Below are positions 20,680 through 28,632 of a stretch of DNA of 47,035 bases, in pieces. Every line of letters starts with the position of its first letter. Positions within the stretch are counted from its first letter, which is position 1. A program made the position numbers and the translations under genes. Location: positions 1 through 47,035 of the forward strand of contig CANTYJ010000024.1 in assembly GCA_947854175.1 (NCBI GenBank), written 5' to 3'. This DNA is from an uncultured Turicimonas sp. (GTDB lineage Bacteria > Pseudomonadota > Gammaproteobacteria > Burkholderiales > Burkholderiaceae_F). The notes under the pieces are model-generated. The model was not told where the DNA came from. It saw only the letters and a program-made list of their open reading frames with translations, and did not search any database.

Positions 20680-20919
20680 TTGACAAGTTACGCAATTGGT
20701 TTAAATCGCGGAATTCAAACATTAAGAAGTCACAACCTCTGATTTAGATAGTTACTTCAAAATTCATAGAGGAAAGGAAAAAAGAGCGGAGAAAGGTCTC
20801 CGCCCGCAGAAATTTCGTTTTTGTAGTACTTGTAGTTATTAGACATTAACCTCTTAGAGATTCCCTCAGTGTTTCTAAGACGTCGGAGCTCGATTCAGTA
20901 GATCGGGCTCAATTTTTTT
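20680..20919 (+). ncRNA. Candidate structured small RNA or 3' UTR ending in an intrinsic terminator
   Basis: No protein is supportable between 20672 and 21175. A consensus -35 TTGACA (20680-20685) with TTAAAT 15 bp later (20701-20706) could start a transcript near 20714. Three hairpins follow. The first is GCGGAGA/TCTCCGC at 20786-20803. The second is CTTAGAGA/TTTCTAAG at 20853-20879. The third is GAGCTCGAT/ATCGGGCTC at 20886-20910, with AATTTTTTTA behind it. The result would be an RNA of roughly 200 nt. It resembles no tRNA, tmRNA, 6S or 4.5S RNA. The 15-bp spacer is short, so it may simply be the lipoprotein gene's 3' UTR. Confidence 0.4.
20886..20919 (+). terminator. Intrinsic terminator upstream of rpsB
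   Basis: A 9-bp stem (GAGCTCGAT and ATCGGGCTC, one T-G wobble), a 7-nt loop and AATTTTTTTA. It isolates the accessory autotransporter-lipoprotein block from the ribosomal operon downstream. Confidence 0.8.
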
Positions 20920-21054
20920 ATAGCACAGCCGTGGTTAAATGAATAGTTATGATTTTGTCACGGGGAGATCATTAAACTCACCCGATTAAGTGACTCAGAT
21001 GCAGCCTTTAAATTACAAATTTTTATAAAAGAGTCCTCTCTATCACTTTGAATC

Positions 21055-21063
21055 TGATAGAAT
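21055..21063 (+). promoter_or_regulatory. Extended -10 promoter of rpsB
   Basis: TGATAGAAT fits the extended -10 form TGnTAnAAT; the same TGnTAGAAT arrangement precedes the nfeD-like gene at 40036. No good -35 is visible, which extended -10 promoters tolerate. It predicts a start near 21070 and a leader of about 105 nt. Confidence 0.55.
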
Positions 21064-21073
21064 CTTGCCCCAA

Positions 21074-21170
21074 TTGGCATAAGCCAAGAATATTTTTAAA
21101 TAGCGCACCTTATCTACTAGGGTTCCGTTCGGACGAGGGATATGGTGTTGGAATTAAACCCTAAAGGAAA
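21074..21170 (+). promoter_or_regulatory. Structured rpsB 5' leader, possible S2 autoregulatory element
   Basis: The leader has hairpin TTGGC-ATAA-GCCAA (21074-21087) and a long-range pairing of AGGGTT (21119-21124) with AACCCT (21157-21162). The latter encloses a small TCCG/CGGA hairpin and ends next to the SD AAAGGAAA. Closing the stem would crowd the ribosome site. Proteobacterial rpsB leaders are known to be controlled by S2; that this one is such an element is inferred from structure only. Confidence 0.4.
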
Positions 21171-21175
21171 AAAAC

Positions 21176-21946
21176 ATGACAACTTTGAGCATGCGTGAAT
21201 TGCTTGAGGCCGGCGCACACTTCGGCCATCAAACTCGTTTCTGGTCCCCCAAAATGGCACAATACATTTTTGGTGCCCGTAACAAAATTCACATCATCAA
21301 TCTTGAAAAAACTGTAGAAGGCTTCAATGATGCCGCTAAGTTTTTGACAGATCTTGCTGCTAACGGCGGCACAATCCTCTTCGTAGGTACAAAACGTACT
21401 TCCCGTGAAGCTATCGTTGAAGAAGCAACACGTTGCGGTATGCCTTACGTTGATCAGCGCTGGCTTGGCGGTATGCTCACAAACTTCAAGACAGTTAAAG
21501 TTTCTTTGAAGCGTCTCAAAGAAATGGAACAGACAGTTGCTGACGGCGGTCTTGAAAAAATGACCAAGAAAGAAGCTCTTGACTTCACTCGTGAACTTGA
21601 AAAGCTCAACAAAGCAATGGGCGGTATCAAGGACATGAACGTTGTTCCTGACGCTTTGGTTGTTGTTGACGTCGGCTATCACAAGATTGCTATTCAGGAA
21701 GCTAACAAACTCGGTATCCCGGTTGTTGGTGTTGTTGATACAAACCACAATCCTGCCGGTGTACAGTACGTTATCCCTGGTAACGACGACAGCGCACGCG
21801 CTGTTAAGCTCTACGCTAAGGGTTTTGCTGATGCAATTTTGGAAGGCAAAAACAAGAGATTGGAAGAAACAGTTAAGGCTGCCGGTAAAGATGACGATTT
21901 CGTAGAAGAAGTCCAAGTCGAAGTCGAAGACAAACCTGCTGAATAA
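21176..21946 (+). CDS. rpsB: 30S ribosomal protein S2
   Basis: Small-subunit protein needed for S1 binding and translation initiation. Seen: the conserved start [41 protein letters not shown] region, [11 protein letters not shown], the [14 protein letters not shown] motif, and [35 protein letters not shown]. The length of 256 aa is typical; the acidic tail is usual. Codon use (GCT, CGT, AAC, GGT) is that of a highly expressed gene. First gene of the rpsB-tsf-pyrH unit, with SD AAAGGA. Confidence 0.99.
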   Translation: MTTLSMRELLEAGAHFGHQTRFWSPKMAQYIFGARNKIHIINLEKTVEGFNDAAKFLTDLAANGGTILFVGTKRTSREAIVEEATRCGMPYVDQRWLGGMLTNFKTVKVSLKRLKEMEQTVADGGLEKMTKKEALDFTRELEKLNKAMGGIKDMNVVPDALVVVDVGYHKIAIQEANKLGIPVVGVVDTNHNPAGVQYVIPGNDDSARAVKLYAKGFADAILEGKNKRLEETVKAAGKDDDFVEEVQVEVEDKPAE

Positions 21947-21973
21947 TATCTCTCTGTATATTCGTTGAGGAAG

Positions 21974-21994
21974 AGGGGGCGCGTCCCCCTTTCT
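21974..21994 (+). terminator. Attenuator-like hairpin between rpsB and tsf
   Basis: AGGGGG, loop CGCGT, CCCCCT, then TTCTTTT. Partial termination here would lower tsf relative to rpsB, as in other proteobacteria with an rpsB-tsf intergenic terminator. Confidence 0.65.
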
Positions 21995-22022
21995 TTTAAA
22001 CTTTAATTTAAAGGATACATAA

Positions 22023-22910
22023 ATGGCTGCAATTACTGCCGCAATGGTCAAGGAACTCCGTGAAAAGACTGACGCCCCAATGATGGAGTGCAAAAAGGCT
22101 CTTACCGAAGCTGAAGGCGATATGGCTAAAGCTGAAGAAATTCTTCGTGTCAAACTCGGTAATAAAGCAACAAAAGCTGCAGCTCGCATTACAGCTGACG
22201 GTGTTGTCGCTATTTACATCGATGAACCGAAAACAACCGGTTCTATCGTTGAATTGAACTCAGAAACAGACTTCGTTGCTAAAAACGCTGAATTTATCCA
22301 GTTTGCTAACGATATCGCTAAGCTCGTCGCTGAAAACAAACCGGCTGACGTTGCTGCATTGGCCGAGCTTCCTTTGAACGGTTCCACCGTTGAAGCTGTT
22401 CGTAAAGCCTTAATCGGTAAGATCGGTGAGAACATCTCCGTTCGCCGCTTCCAGGTTCTCTCTGCTAAGGGCAAACTTCACAACTACGTTCACGGTGGTG
22501 CCAAGATCGGTGCAATCGTTGATATCGTAGGTGGTGACGATGAAGTTGCTCACGACGTCGCTATGCACATTGCAGCTTCTAAGCCAAAAGCTTTGAACGC
22601 TGAAGGTGTTGATGCAGAACTCATCGAAAAAGAAAGAAGAATCGCCGAAGAAAAAGCTCGCGAAAACGGCAAACCTGAAGCAATGATCGCAAAAATTGCA
22701 GAAGGTTCTGTCAACAAGTTCCTTAAAGAAGTTACACTTATGTCTCAACCGTTCGTTAAAAACGATAAGCAGACAGTTGCTGATCTTCTTAAACAACACA
22801 AGGCAGAAGTTTCCGCTTTCGCATTGTTCGTTGTCGGTGAAGGAATGGAAAAGCGTTCTAACGACTTCGCTGCTGAAGTTGCTGCTCAGGCCGCTGCTGC
22901 TCGTTCATAA
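22023..22910 (+). CDS. tsf: Elongation factor Ts
   Basis: Nucleotide exchange factor that releases GDP from EF-Tu. Seen: the N-terminal UBA-like domain with [19 protein letters not shown] (about 9-27), the core with the EF-Tu-contacting Asp-Phe in [11 protein letters not shown] (about 78-88), [16 protein letters not shown], and the C-terminal module with [14 protein letters not shown]. The length of 295 aa is normal. SD AAAGGA lies before the ATG. Codon bias is strong, as in rpsB. It is separated from rpsB by a hairpin and followed by pyrH after 16 bp. Confidence 0.99.
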   Translation: MAAITAAMVKELREKTDAPMMECKKALTEAEGDMAKAEEILRVKLGNKATKAAARITADGVVAIYIDEPKTTGSIVELNSETDFVAKNAEFIQFANDIAKLVAENKPADVAALAELPLNGSTVEAVRKALIGKIGENISVRRFQVLSAKGKLHNYVHGGAKIGAIVDIVGGDDEVAHDVAMHIAASKPKALNAEGVDAELIEKERRIAEEKARENGKPEAMIAKIAEGSVNKFLKEVTLMSQPFVKNDKQTVADLLKQHKAEVSAFALFVVGEGMEKRSNDFAAEVAAQAAAARS

Positions 22911-22926
22911 TTAATTGGAGACCAAA

Positions 22927-23652
22927 ATGGCTGATTCAGAAACACCTAAATATAAACGCATTCTTCTAAAGCTCTCCGGCGAGGCCCTGATGGGCGACCA
23001 GGCTTTCGGTATCAATCGTGAAACTTTGAAGGCTATTGTTGGTGAAGTAAAAAGTATTGTTGATTTGGGAGTTGAATTGGCCATTGTGGTTGGCGGAGGA
23101 AATATCTTCCGTGGTGTCGCTCTGGGAAGTACCGGCATGGACCGTGCAACCGGCGATTACATGGGAATGCTTGCAACCTGTATGAATGCAATGGCATTGC
23201 AGGACGCTTTGAGAAACCAGGGTGTAGAAACACGTGTTCAGTGCGCTCTTGACATCGATCAGGTCGCTGAACCGTACATCCGTGGTAAAGCTTTAAGCCA
23301 CCTCAAAAAGGGCCGTGTAGTAATCTTTGCAGCAGGTACCGGTAATCCTTTCTTTACAACAGATACTGCAGCTGCTTTACGTAGTATCGAAATCGGAGCT
23401 GAAGTTGTTTTGAAAGCGACTCAGGTTGACGGTGTATTCACCGCAGATCCGAAGAAAGATCCGGATGCCACAATGTTCAAGTCTTTAACATTCGATGAAG
23501 CAATTCAGAAGAAATTGAAGATCTTGGATGCCACAGCATTTACTCTTTGCAGAGATCAGAAGATGCCAATCCGTGTATTCAATTTACATAATCCGGGCAC
23601 CTTGAAAAAGGTTGTTCTCGGTGAGGACGAAGGAACGTTGGTTCATTGCTAA
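22927..23652 (+). CDS. pyrH: UMP kinase
   Basis: Phosphorylates UMP to UDP; the bacterial hexameric type, allosterically controlled by GTP and UTP. Seen: [15 protein letters not shown] near the N terminus, GGGNIFRG (about 58-65), [13 protein letters not shown], and [19 protein letters not shown] in the second half. The start at ATG 22927 ([11 protein letters not shown]) has a proper GGAG SD 7 bp upstream; the in-frame TTG at 22915 covers that SD and is rejected. The product is 241 aa. It lies in the conserved tsf-pyrH-frr order and has a terminator behind it. Confidence 0.98.
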   Translation: MADSETPKYKRILLKLSGEALMGDQAFGINRETLKAIVGEVKSIVDLGVELAIVVGGGNIFRGVALGSTGMDRATGDYMGMLATCMNAMALQDALRNQGVETRVQCALDIDQVAEPYIRGKALSHLKKGRVVIFAAGTGNPFFTTDTAAALRSIEIGAEVVLKATQVDGVFTADPKKDPDATMFKSLTFDEAIQKKLKILDATAFTLCRDQKMPIRVFNLHNPGTLKKVVLGEDEGTLVHC

Positions 23653-23673
23653 TCTAACAATTGGATAGCTACA

Positions 23674-23710
23674 GGCTTTGGAGTAACCAAGGCCTTTTTT
23701 TATTTTTTAT
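23674..23710 (+). terminator. Intrinsic terminator after pyrH
   Basis: GGCTTTGG, loop AGTAA, CCAAGGCC, followed by TTTTTTTATTTTTTAT. A second hairpin (AACTTCT/AGAAGTT, 23738-23758) lies further on. frr therefore probably has its own promoter in the 170 bp before it. Confidence 0.85.
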
Positions 23711-23878
23711 TCCAAAAAAACTCCGGTGGTCCGGAAGAACTTCTCGTTTCTAGAAGTTTTGAAATAATTTTTTATTTCTTCACCGTAGAGCACCGTGTTA
23801 AACTCTTAAAATTCAGTCGTTTTTAGCGGCTACCTGCTTAAATTTAAGAAAAATTAATCAACAAACTAAGAGTCAATT

Positions 23879-24439
23879 ATGACAACTAAAGAAATTTATT
23901 CACAGTCAGAACACCATATGGCCCGTACTATTGCGACCCTCAAAGAGAATTTCATGAAAATTCGTACAGGCCGCGCACATACCGGTTTGCTTGAACATAT
24001 CACAGTTGATTACTATGGCTCTCCGACACCGATTGCCCAGGTCGCTCAGTTAGGTCTCGCAGACGCCCGTACAATTACTGTTCAGCCGTGGGAAAAGAAG
24101 ATGGTGGCTGTTGTTGAAAAAGCTATCCGTAACTCTGAACTCGGTTTAAATCCTGCTACATCCGGGGATATCATCCGTGTTCCGATGCCTCCTCTGACTG
24201 AAGAAAGAAGAAGAGACCTCACAAAGGTTGTCCGTGGTGAAGGAGAAGAAGCAAAAGTTGCTATCCGTAACCTGAGAAGAGATGCTAACAATAAGATCGC
24301 TAATCTCGTTAAAGAAAAAGAAATTTCTGAAGACGATCAGAGAAGAGCTGAAACAGATATCCAGAAATTAACAGATAAGTTCATTGGCGAAGTCGATAAA
24401 AACGTCGCAGAAAAAGAAAAAGAAATCATGACGGTTTAG
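23879..24439 (+). CDS. frr: Ribosome recycling factor
   Basis: Splits post-termination ribosomes together with EF-G. Seen: three-helix-bundle features with [30 protein letters not shown] (about 28-57), the [44 protein letters not shown] signature, and the C-terminal helix ending in KEKEIMTV. The length of 186 aa is standard. A weak upstream SD (AAGAG). It is transcribed after the pyrH terminator and is followed 4 bp later by uppS. Confidence 0.99.
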   Translation: MTTKEIYSQSEHHMARTIATLKENFMKIRTGRAHTGLLEHITVDYYGSPTPIAQVAQLGLADARTITVQPWEKKMVAVVEKAIRNSELGLNPATSGDIIRVPMPPLTEERRRDLTKVVRGEGEEAKVAIRNLRRDANNKIANLVKEKEISEDDQRRAETDIQKLTDKFIGEVDKNVAEKEKEIMTV

Positions 24440-24443
24440 TCAA

Positions 24444-25205
24444 ATGACAATTGTCATGGATAAAAATGAAATATCCGCACAGCCACGTGTACGAGTTCCT
24501 CAGCACGTGGCTGTTGTCATGGATGGTAATGGTAGGTGGGCAAAAAAACGTTTCCTTCCCAGAGTCGCCGGTCATAAAAAAGGTGTTGAGTCTGTTAGAG
24601 CCGTTATTAGAGCAGCTGCTAAAGCCGGTGTAAAAAATCTTACGCTGTTTGCTTTTTCCAGTGAAAACTGGAAAAGGCCTTCCGACGAGGTTCAGGCATT
24701 AATGACGCTTTTTATGCAGGCACTAACCAATGAAGTTCAGGAACTGCATAAATCCCGCGTTCGTATCCGGCTCGTTGGGGATTTATCCAGGTTTTCTCCG
24801 GCTCTTCAGCAAAAGATTCAGGAATCACACCATTTGACAGAAAACAATGATGGTTTAAATCTGAATATTTGTGTGAATTATGGTGGCCGTTGGGAAATCG
24901 TAGAAGCTTGTAAGAAGATTGTAGAGAAGTGCATTCCCTCTCAGGAAATAACAGAAGATCTGTTTGCACAAAATCTGCAGATACCCGACAGCGGTGATGT
25001 TGATTTGTTTATCCGGACAAGTGCTGAAAGCAGAATCAGCAACTTTCTTTTATGGCAATTGGCTTATAGTGAACTATATTTCACACCGGTGCTTTGGCCC
25101 GACTTCAATGAAGAAGAATTTAATAAGGCACTTGACTGGTTTGCTGAAAGGGAAAGACGGTTTGGAAAGACTTCTGAACAAATAAGCCTTAAGGAGGCTC
25201 AATAA
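24444..25205 (+). CDS. uppS: Undecaprenyl diphosphate synthase
   Basis: cis-Prenyltransferase making the C55 lipid carrier for peptidoglycan and O-antigen. Seen: VAVVMDGNGRWAKKR with the catalytic Asp of MDGNGRW, GHKKGVESVR, LFAFSSENWKRP (Asn-Trp pair), LNICVNYGGRWEI and the C-terminal DLFIRTSAESRISNFLLWQLAYSELYFTP signature. The length of 253 aa fits. The start region is odd: the ATG sits in the perfect palindrome ATGACAATTGTCAT with no SD, and an in-frame ATG at 24456 is an alternative. Dxr downstream helps provide its isoprenoid substrate. Confidence 0.97.
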   Translation: MTIVMDKNEISAQPRVRVPQHVAVVMDGNGRWAKKRFLPRVAGHKKGVESVRAVIRAAAKAGVKNLTLFAFSSENWKRPSDEVQALMTLFMQALTNEVQELHKSRVRIRLVGDLSRFSPALQQKIQESHHLTENNDGLNLNICVNYGGRWEIVEACKKIVEKCIPSQEITEDLFAQNLQIPDSGDVDLFIRTSAESRISNFLLWQLAYSELYFTPVLWPDFNEEEFNKALDWFAERERRFGKTSEQISLKEAQ

Positions 25206-25206
25206 C

Positions 25207-26061
25207 ATGTTAAGGCAGCGAGTTATTACAGCGGTGATACTTTTCATTATTATCATTGCCGCTTTGTGGGTTGGGAGCTGGATGTTTACAGCGGTCGCAG
25301 CTATCGCTATGGGAGCTTGTCTCTGGGAGTGGCTTAGACTGGCTAAATGGAACAGTGCTTTATGTGCTGTTATCGGAGCAGCTGTAGCAGCTCTCTTTTA
25401 TTGGATTGAGATGGCCCGGCCGTTTGATGTCAACCTCTTACAGTCCGGAAACGGACTTTTGATTGTTAGTGCCACAGGAACTCTCATCTGGACAATCCTT
25501 ACTTGTGTTGTTTTCTTTAAAAGAATGAGCGGCTGGAATGTTCCTAATCCTTTAGTTTGGATTTCGGCATTGATTTTTATTCCCAGCGCATGGTTCTCTT
25601 TAATGTATCTCTATCGTGAACATGGCGCGGTCTATATGATTTCTGTGCTTGCTATCGTTTGGGTAGCTGACATCATGGCTTACTTCGGCGGGAGATTTAT
25701 GCAGGGACCAAAAATGGCAGTCGGCATCAGTCCTAAGAAAACTTGGTCAGGTGCGTTGACGGCTGTTGTCTGTGTCATTGCTCTGAGTTTCGGTCTTTAT
25801 GCCAGCAACCCGGAAGCTCCGTTCTGGACCAATACAATCATTTCTAAACTGACTGTATTTGCTTCTGCCGCAGTGCTCTTTATTACGGTTTTGTTTTCGA
25901 TTGCAGGCGATTTATTTGAAAGTGCCATCAAAAGAACAGCCGGTGTGAAAGACTCAAGTAACTTATTGCCGGGTCACGGCGGCTTCTACGACAGATTAGA
26001 TGCTCAGTTTGCTGTTCTTCCGCTGGCTGTTTTTATATTACTGTTCATTCAAGGAATCTAG
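25207..26061 (+). CDS. cdsA: Phosphatidate cytidylyltransferase
   Basis: Integral inner-membrane enzyme forming CDP-diacylglycerol from phosphatidate and CTP. Seen: about seven or eight hydrophobic segments starting VITAVILFIIIIAALWVGSW, the VWVADIMAYFGGR segment, the SPKKTWSGA motif, and the C-terminal signature KDSSNLLPGHGGFYDRLDA that carries the metal-binding aspartates. The length of 284 aa is typical. The start is ATG one base after the uppS stop, with AAGGAGG as SD inside uppS. Confidence 0.97.
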   Translation: MLRQRVITAVILFIIIIAALWVGSWMFTAVAAIAMGACLWEWLRLAKWNSALCAVIGAAVAALFYWIEMARPFDVNLLQSGNGLLIVSATGTLIWTILTCVVFFKRMSGWNVPNPLVWISALIFIPSAWFSLMYLYREHGAVYMISVLAIVWVADIMAYFGGRFMQGPKMAVGISPKKTWSGALTAVVCVIALSFGLYASNPEAPFWTNTIISKLTVFASAAVLFITVLFSIAGDLFESAIKRTAGVKDSSNLLPGHGGFYDRLDAQFAVLPLAVFILLFIQGI

Positions 26062-26064
26062 ACT

Positions 26065-27234
26065 ATGAAAAAAGTCTCTCTTCTTGGAGCGACCGGTTCC
26101 ATCGGCACAAGTACACTCGATGTAATTGCACATTATCCTGAACAGTTTTCTTTGTATGCCGTAACCGCATATAGCAATGTTCAAAAGCTAGCTGAAATCG
26201 CACAGAGGACGAATGCAGAAGTTGCAGTCATTGGTGATAAATCTCTTTATTCTGAATTAAAAGAGGCATTGAAGGACCGCGGTTTACAGACGAAAGCAGA
26301 AGCCGGGGAAAAGGCTATCGTTGAAGTTGCAAAAGCTCAGGAAGTGGATGTCACTGTCGGAGCTATTGTCGGCGCTGCCGGAATAGCCTCGACTTTTGCT
26401 GCGGCTCAAGCAGGCAAAAGAATGCTATTGGCGAATAAGGAAAGTGTTGTCTGCGGTGGTCAATTGCTGATGGACACCGTCAAAAAATATCAGGCAGAAT
26501 TATTGCCGGTTGACAGTGAACACAATGCTGTCTTCCAATGTCTGCACGGAGCTTCCGAAGAGATGAGACTCCATCACCGCATTATTTTGACGTGTTCAGG
26601 CGGTCCTTTCAGACTAAGAGCAGACTTGTCTGGTGTTACTGTTGAAGAGGCAACTCACCATCCAAACTGGTCAATGGGTAAGAAAATCACAGTTGACAGT
26701 GCCACACTGATGAATAAAGGCCTTGAGGTCATTGAAGCACGGTGGTTGTTTGATACACCGGCTGACAGAATTGATGTGGTGGTTCATCCGCAAAGTATTA
26801 TCCATTCCATGGTGCAATATGGTGACGGCGTCGTTCTGGCTCAGATGGGAGCACCGGACATGCGGAATACGATCGCCTATTGTTTGGGTTATCCGGAAAG
26901 ATTGAATGCAGGTGTAAAACCTCTGGACTTTTCAAAAGTCGGGCAATTAACATTCGAAGCCCCCGATTTAAAGCGTTTTCCGCAATTGGGTTATGCTTAT
27001 GAAGCGCTGAAGATGGGCGGATGTGGCTGCATTATGTTAAATGCCGCCAATGAAATTGCTGTGGAAGCGTTTATTGCAGGCCGTATTCATTTCATAGACA
27101 TCGCAAAGGTCTGCGAAGTAATGATGAATTCTGCTTCTTCTATCGCTCCTAAAAATTTGGAGGAAGTACTGGAAGAAGACAGACGTTCGAGAATTTTAAC
27201 CAAAGAATTTATTAACGGATTCTCAGGAGAATAA
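26065..27234 (+). CDS. dxr: 1-deoxy-D-xylulose 5-phosphate reductoisomerase
   Basis: First committed step of the MEP isoprenoid pathway, making MEP with NADPH. Seen: the nucleotide-binding GATGSIGTSTLDVI near the N terminus, LANKESVVCGG, the metal site PVDSEHNAVFQCL, the substrate loop SGGPFR, and WSMGKKITVDSATLMNKGLEVIEARWLF, which are diagnostic. The length of 389 aa is normal. It follows cdsA by 3 bp and is followed 3 bp later by rseP. Fosmidomycin-target residues look intact. Confidence 0.98.
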   Translation: MKKVSLLGATGSIGTSTLDVIAHYPEQFSLYAVTAYSNVQKLAEIAQRTNAEVAVIGDKSLYSELKEALKDRGLQTKAEAGEKAIVEVAKAQEVDVTVGAIVGAAGIASTFAAAQAGKRMLLANKESVVCGGQLLMDTVKKYQAELLPVDSEHNAVFQCLHGASEEMRLHHRIILTCSGGPFRLRADLSGVTVEEATHHPNWSMGKKITVDSATLMNKGLEVIEARWLFDTPADRIDVVVHPQSIIHSMVQYGDGVVLAQMGAPDMRNTIAYCLGYPERLNAGVKPLDFSKVGQLTFEAPDLKRFPQLGYAYEALKMGGCGCIMLNAANEIAVEAFIAGRIHFIDIAKVCEVMMNSASSIAPKNLEEVLEEDRRSRILTKEFINGFSGE

Positions 27235-27237
27235 AAG

Positions 27238-28599
27238 TTGGAGTTTTTGACAACGCTGATTGCGTTTGCCGTAACCATTGGAATTTTAGTTGTCATCCAT
27301 GAGTACGGTCACTACTGGGTTGCCAGAAAATGTGGTGTTAAGGTATTGAGTTTCTCAATCGGATTCGGTTCGACTTTTTATAAATGGAAAAGAAAAAACG
27401 ATCCTGATCAGGTTGAGTGGAAAATTTCAGCCCTTCCTTTAGGCGGGTATGTCCGCATGCTCGATGAACGAGATCCGGAATGTCTGCCGATCAAACCTGA
27501 AGACGCTAATAGAACATTCAATTCCAAGAAAGCCTGGCAACGTTTTGCAATTGCTGCTGCAGGTCCTGTTTCTAATTTGTTATTGGCGATTCTTTTGTAT
27601 GCCTGCATCTTCATGGCAGGAACGACAGATTTATTGCCCGTCGTTAAAGCTCCGGTAGCCAATACACCGGCTGCTGCCGCCGGCATTGAAGACGGAGATA
27701 CGATTAAGTCAATTGACGGGACCGAAGTCAAAACCTATTCCGACATGCGTTTTGAGTTGATCAAGCACGCCGGACAGACCGTGACTTTAGGGATTGAATC
27801 AAAAAATGGCACTTTAAGAGAAAAGCGTCTTGATTTAGGTTCTTTAAAACTTGAAGAAGAAAGCGGAGATAAAGACTCTTTGGAGGAAATCGGACTTTCT
27901 TTGAAAGTCGGTCAGCCAAAGATTAGAGAAGTTATTGCTAATTCGGCAGGAGAAAAAGCCGGATTGAAATCCGGTGATGAAATTGTCGCATTGGCAGGAA
28001 AGAATATCGAAACCATGCCGGAGCTGGTTTCTATCATTAAAACTTATCCGGGTAAACCGTTAGAATTTACCGTCGTACGCAACAACGGAGAAACTTTAAA
28101 TATTCTTGCAACACCTGAAGCAGTTAAAGATGCTCAAGGTAACGAAGTTGGAAGAATCGGTGCGGTTTTCGGAGTGGAGCTTCCAAAGACGACAGTTTCT
28201 TATGGACCGCTTAGAAGTCTTTATGAAGGTGCAAAGAAAACCTGGGATACGGCAGTCTTTTCTTTAGAGATGCTTTGGAAAATGCTGACAGGAGAAGTTT
28301 CCGTCAAGAATTTGTCGGGCCCGGTAACGATTGCTGATTATGCAGGCCAGACCGCAAGACTGGGTATTGAGCCTTTTATTTCTTTCCTTGCACTGGTATC
28401 AATTAGCTTAGGAATATTAAATCTCTTACCGATTCCTATGTTAGACGGCGGCCATCTCATGTATTATTCCGTTGAAATGATAAAAGGGAAACCTGTATCA
28501 GAAAAATTTCAGGCGGTTGCTCAAAGGGTTGGAATCGCAGCCTTGTGCGGACTGACATTTCTGGCACTGTTTAACGACTTCTCCCGTCTGATGTCGTAA
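27238..28599 (+). CDS. rseP: Site-2 intramembrane zinc protease RseP
   Basis: Inner-membrane protease that cuts anti-sigma factors and remnant signal peptides. Seen: TTG start with SD AGGAG; first membrane segment with the zinc motif HEYGH at residues 21-25; the YVRMLDE loop; two PDZ domains (about 115-190 and 210-295), the second with the GLKSGDEIVALAGK binding loop; and the last metal ligand in NLLPIPMLDGGH near 400. The length of 453 aa is typical. It sits directly before bamA, the usual order. The non-ATG start may hold expression down. Confidence 0.96.
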   Translation: MEFLTTLIAFAVTIGILVVIHEYGHYWVARKCGVKVLSFSIGFGSTFYKWKRKNDPDQVEWKISALPLGGYVRMLDERDPECLPIKPEDANRTFNSKKAWQRFAIAAAGPVSNLLLAILLYACIFMAGTTDLLPVVKAPVANTPAAAAGIEDGDTIKSIDGTEVKTYSDMRFELIKHAGQTVTLGIESKNGTLREKRLDLGSLKLEEESGDKDSLEEIGLSLKVGQPKIREVIANSAGEKAGLKSGDEIVALAGKNIETMPELVSIIKTYPGKPLEFTVVRNNGETLNILATPEAVKDAQGNEVGRIGAVFGVELPKTTVSYGPLRSLYEGAKKTWDTAVFSLEMLWKMLTGEVSVKNLSGPVTIADYAGQTARLGIEPFISFLALVSISLGILNLLPIPMLDGGHLMYYSVEMIKGKPVSEKFQAVAQRVGIAALCGLTFLALFNDFSRLMS

Positions 28600-28632
28600 C
28601 CCTTTTTGCGAAACAAATAACAATTTTTTATT

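Noticed and set aside
20672..21054. tRNA, tmRNA or 6S RNA in the gap before rpsB
   Set aside because: No cloverleaf, CCA end, tag-reading frame or 6S-type long bulged hairpin could be drawn.
21161..22189. A 342-codon open frame antisense to rpsB and tsf
   Set aside because: It covers two certain ribosomal-operon genes and the rpsB RBS; its Phe/Cys-rich composition is typical of antisense frames of biased genes.
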